5,779 bases of DNA from JAHBXC01 sp964350875 (GTDB lineage: Bacteria > Planctomycetota > Phycisphaerae > Phycisphaerales > UBA1924), in contig CAYGLT010000107.1 of assembly GCA_964350875.1 (NCBI GenBank), positions 1 to 5,779 of the forward strand, written 5' to 3'. Shown here piece after piece: positions 5,453 to 5,779 of the stretch (positions are counted from its first letter, which is position 1; the number at the start of each line of letters is the position of its first letter). Below the pieces are notes generated by a model. That model had not been told where the DNA came from and did no database searches. It worked only from the letters and a program-made list of their open reading frames with translations. A program made the position numbers and the translations under genes.

Positions 5453-5779
5453 GCGCGCGGATTCTCGCAGTTTGCGCAAGGTGTCGAACGCCTGGAGGGG
5501 CGTCATCGCGTCGAGGTTGATCGCGCGAAGTTCGTCGAGCGCGGGGTGCGGCTCGTACTCGCGGAAGAGCGCGAGTTGCGGCTTCGACGGCGCGGGCGCA
5601 GCGGGCGGCGGGGGCGCGGACGCCGGGCCCTCGTGCGAAACGGCCAGCGATTCGAGCAGTTGCTTCGCGCGCGCGATGACATCGGACGGGAGACCGGCGA
5701 GCCGCGCGACATGCACGCCGTAGGAACGGTCGGTGCGCCCGGGCAGGATGCGATGAAGGAAGACGATGTCGTCCTTCCA
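5435..5779 (-). CDS. mutS: DNA mismatch repair protein MutS, C-terminal end (5' part outside the window)
   Basis: The last 114 codons and the TAA stop are present; the gene enters from the right edge. The first visible residues, FLHRILPGRTDRSYGVHVARLAGLP, match the end of the MutS ATPase domain, where family members read close to 'PGxxDxSYGIxVAxLAGLP'. They are followed by the helix SDVIARAKQLLESL. A Pro/Ala-rich linker (fragment residues about 51-66) leads to the small C-terminal domain QLALFREYEPHPALDELRAINLDAMTPLQAFDTLRKLRE, which in MutS mediates oligomerisation. Its presence shows a full-length MutS1-type protein rather than MutS2. MutS recognises base mismatches in DNA and recruits MutL; neither lesion-binding nor Walker motifs are in view. 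The reading frame looks intact. Its link to the neighbouring secreted-protein gene appears to be chance, with a 221-bp gap between them. Confidence 0.96.
   Translation of the reverse strand, partial: WKDDIVFLHRILPGRTDRSYGVHVARLAGLPSDVIARAKQLLESLAVSHEGPASAPPPPAAPAPSKPQLALFREYEPHPALDELRAINLDAMTPLQAFDTLRKLRESARENDPR

Noticed and set aside
2649..5723. Very long plus-strand open frame (1024 codons) antisense to the secreted-protein gene and mutS
   Set aside because: It is composed of Val/Gly/Asp/Arg/Glu-rich low-complexity sequence, as expected from the complement of a GC-rich gene with strong third-position bias. It runs across two well-supported opposite-strand genes and a gap, and has no recognisable domain.

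Overview
The window is GC-rich bacterial DNA, most likely from a planctomycete of the Phycisphaerae type. The clues are a secreted, cysteine-rich protein ending in a dockerin-like calcium-binding tail with a terminal Gly-Cys, a 'GACC...C...C...C' cysteine module common in secreted planctomycete proteins, and a small membrane protein with a CxxCGY...CxECG zinc ribbon. This assignment rests on remembered protein styles; no 16S or other phylogenetic marker search was possible.

Layout from left to right: (1) the 5' part of a minus-strand thioredoxin-fold gene with a WCGDC active site, running off the left edge; (2) a 296-bp gap made almost entirely of repeats, with inverted arrays of a GGCAATN heptamer at its two ends and REP-like palindromes inside; (3) a minus-strand aldo/keto reductase with a complete catalytic tetrad; (4) a divergent plus-strand gene for a small membrane protein with a C-terminal zinc ribbon, its likely start only 17 bp from the reductase start; (5) a second exact copy (43 bp) of the palindrome from region 2, abutting a strong minus-strand rho-independent terminator; (6) a large minus-strand gene (883 aa) for a secreted, multi-domain, disulfide-rich protein; (7) a 221-bp gap that probably carries its promoter and leader; (8) the 3' end of mutS, running off the right edge.

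Four of the five genes lie on the minus strand, but nothing suggests one operon or a shared pathway. The gaps are large, a terminator closes the secreted-protein gene, and the products belong to unrelated processes (redox, general reductase, surface protein, mismatch repair). This looks like ordinary chromosomal housekeeping and accessory content. The parts most worth a second look are the architecture of the 883-aa secreted protein and the two families of intergenic repeats. I see no convincing new defence, mobile or RNA-based system, no tRNA or rRNA gene, no CRISPR array and no transposase.
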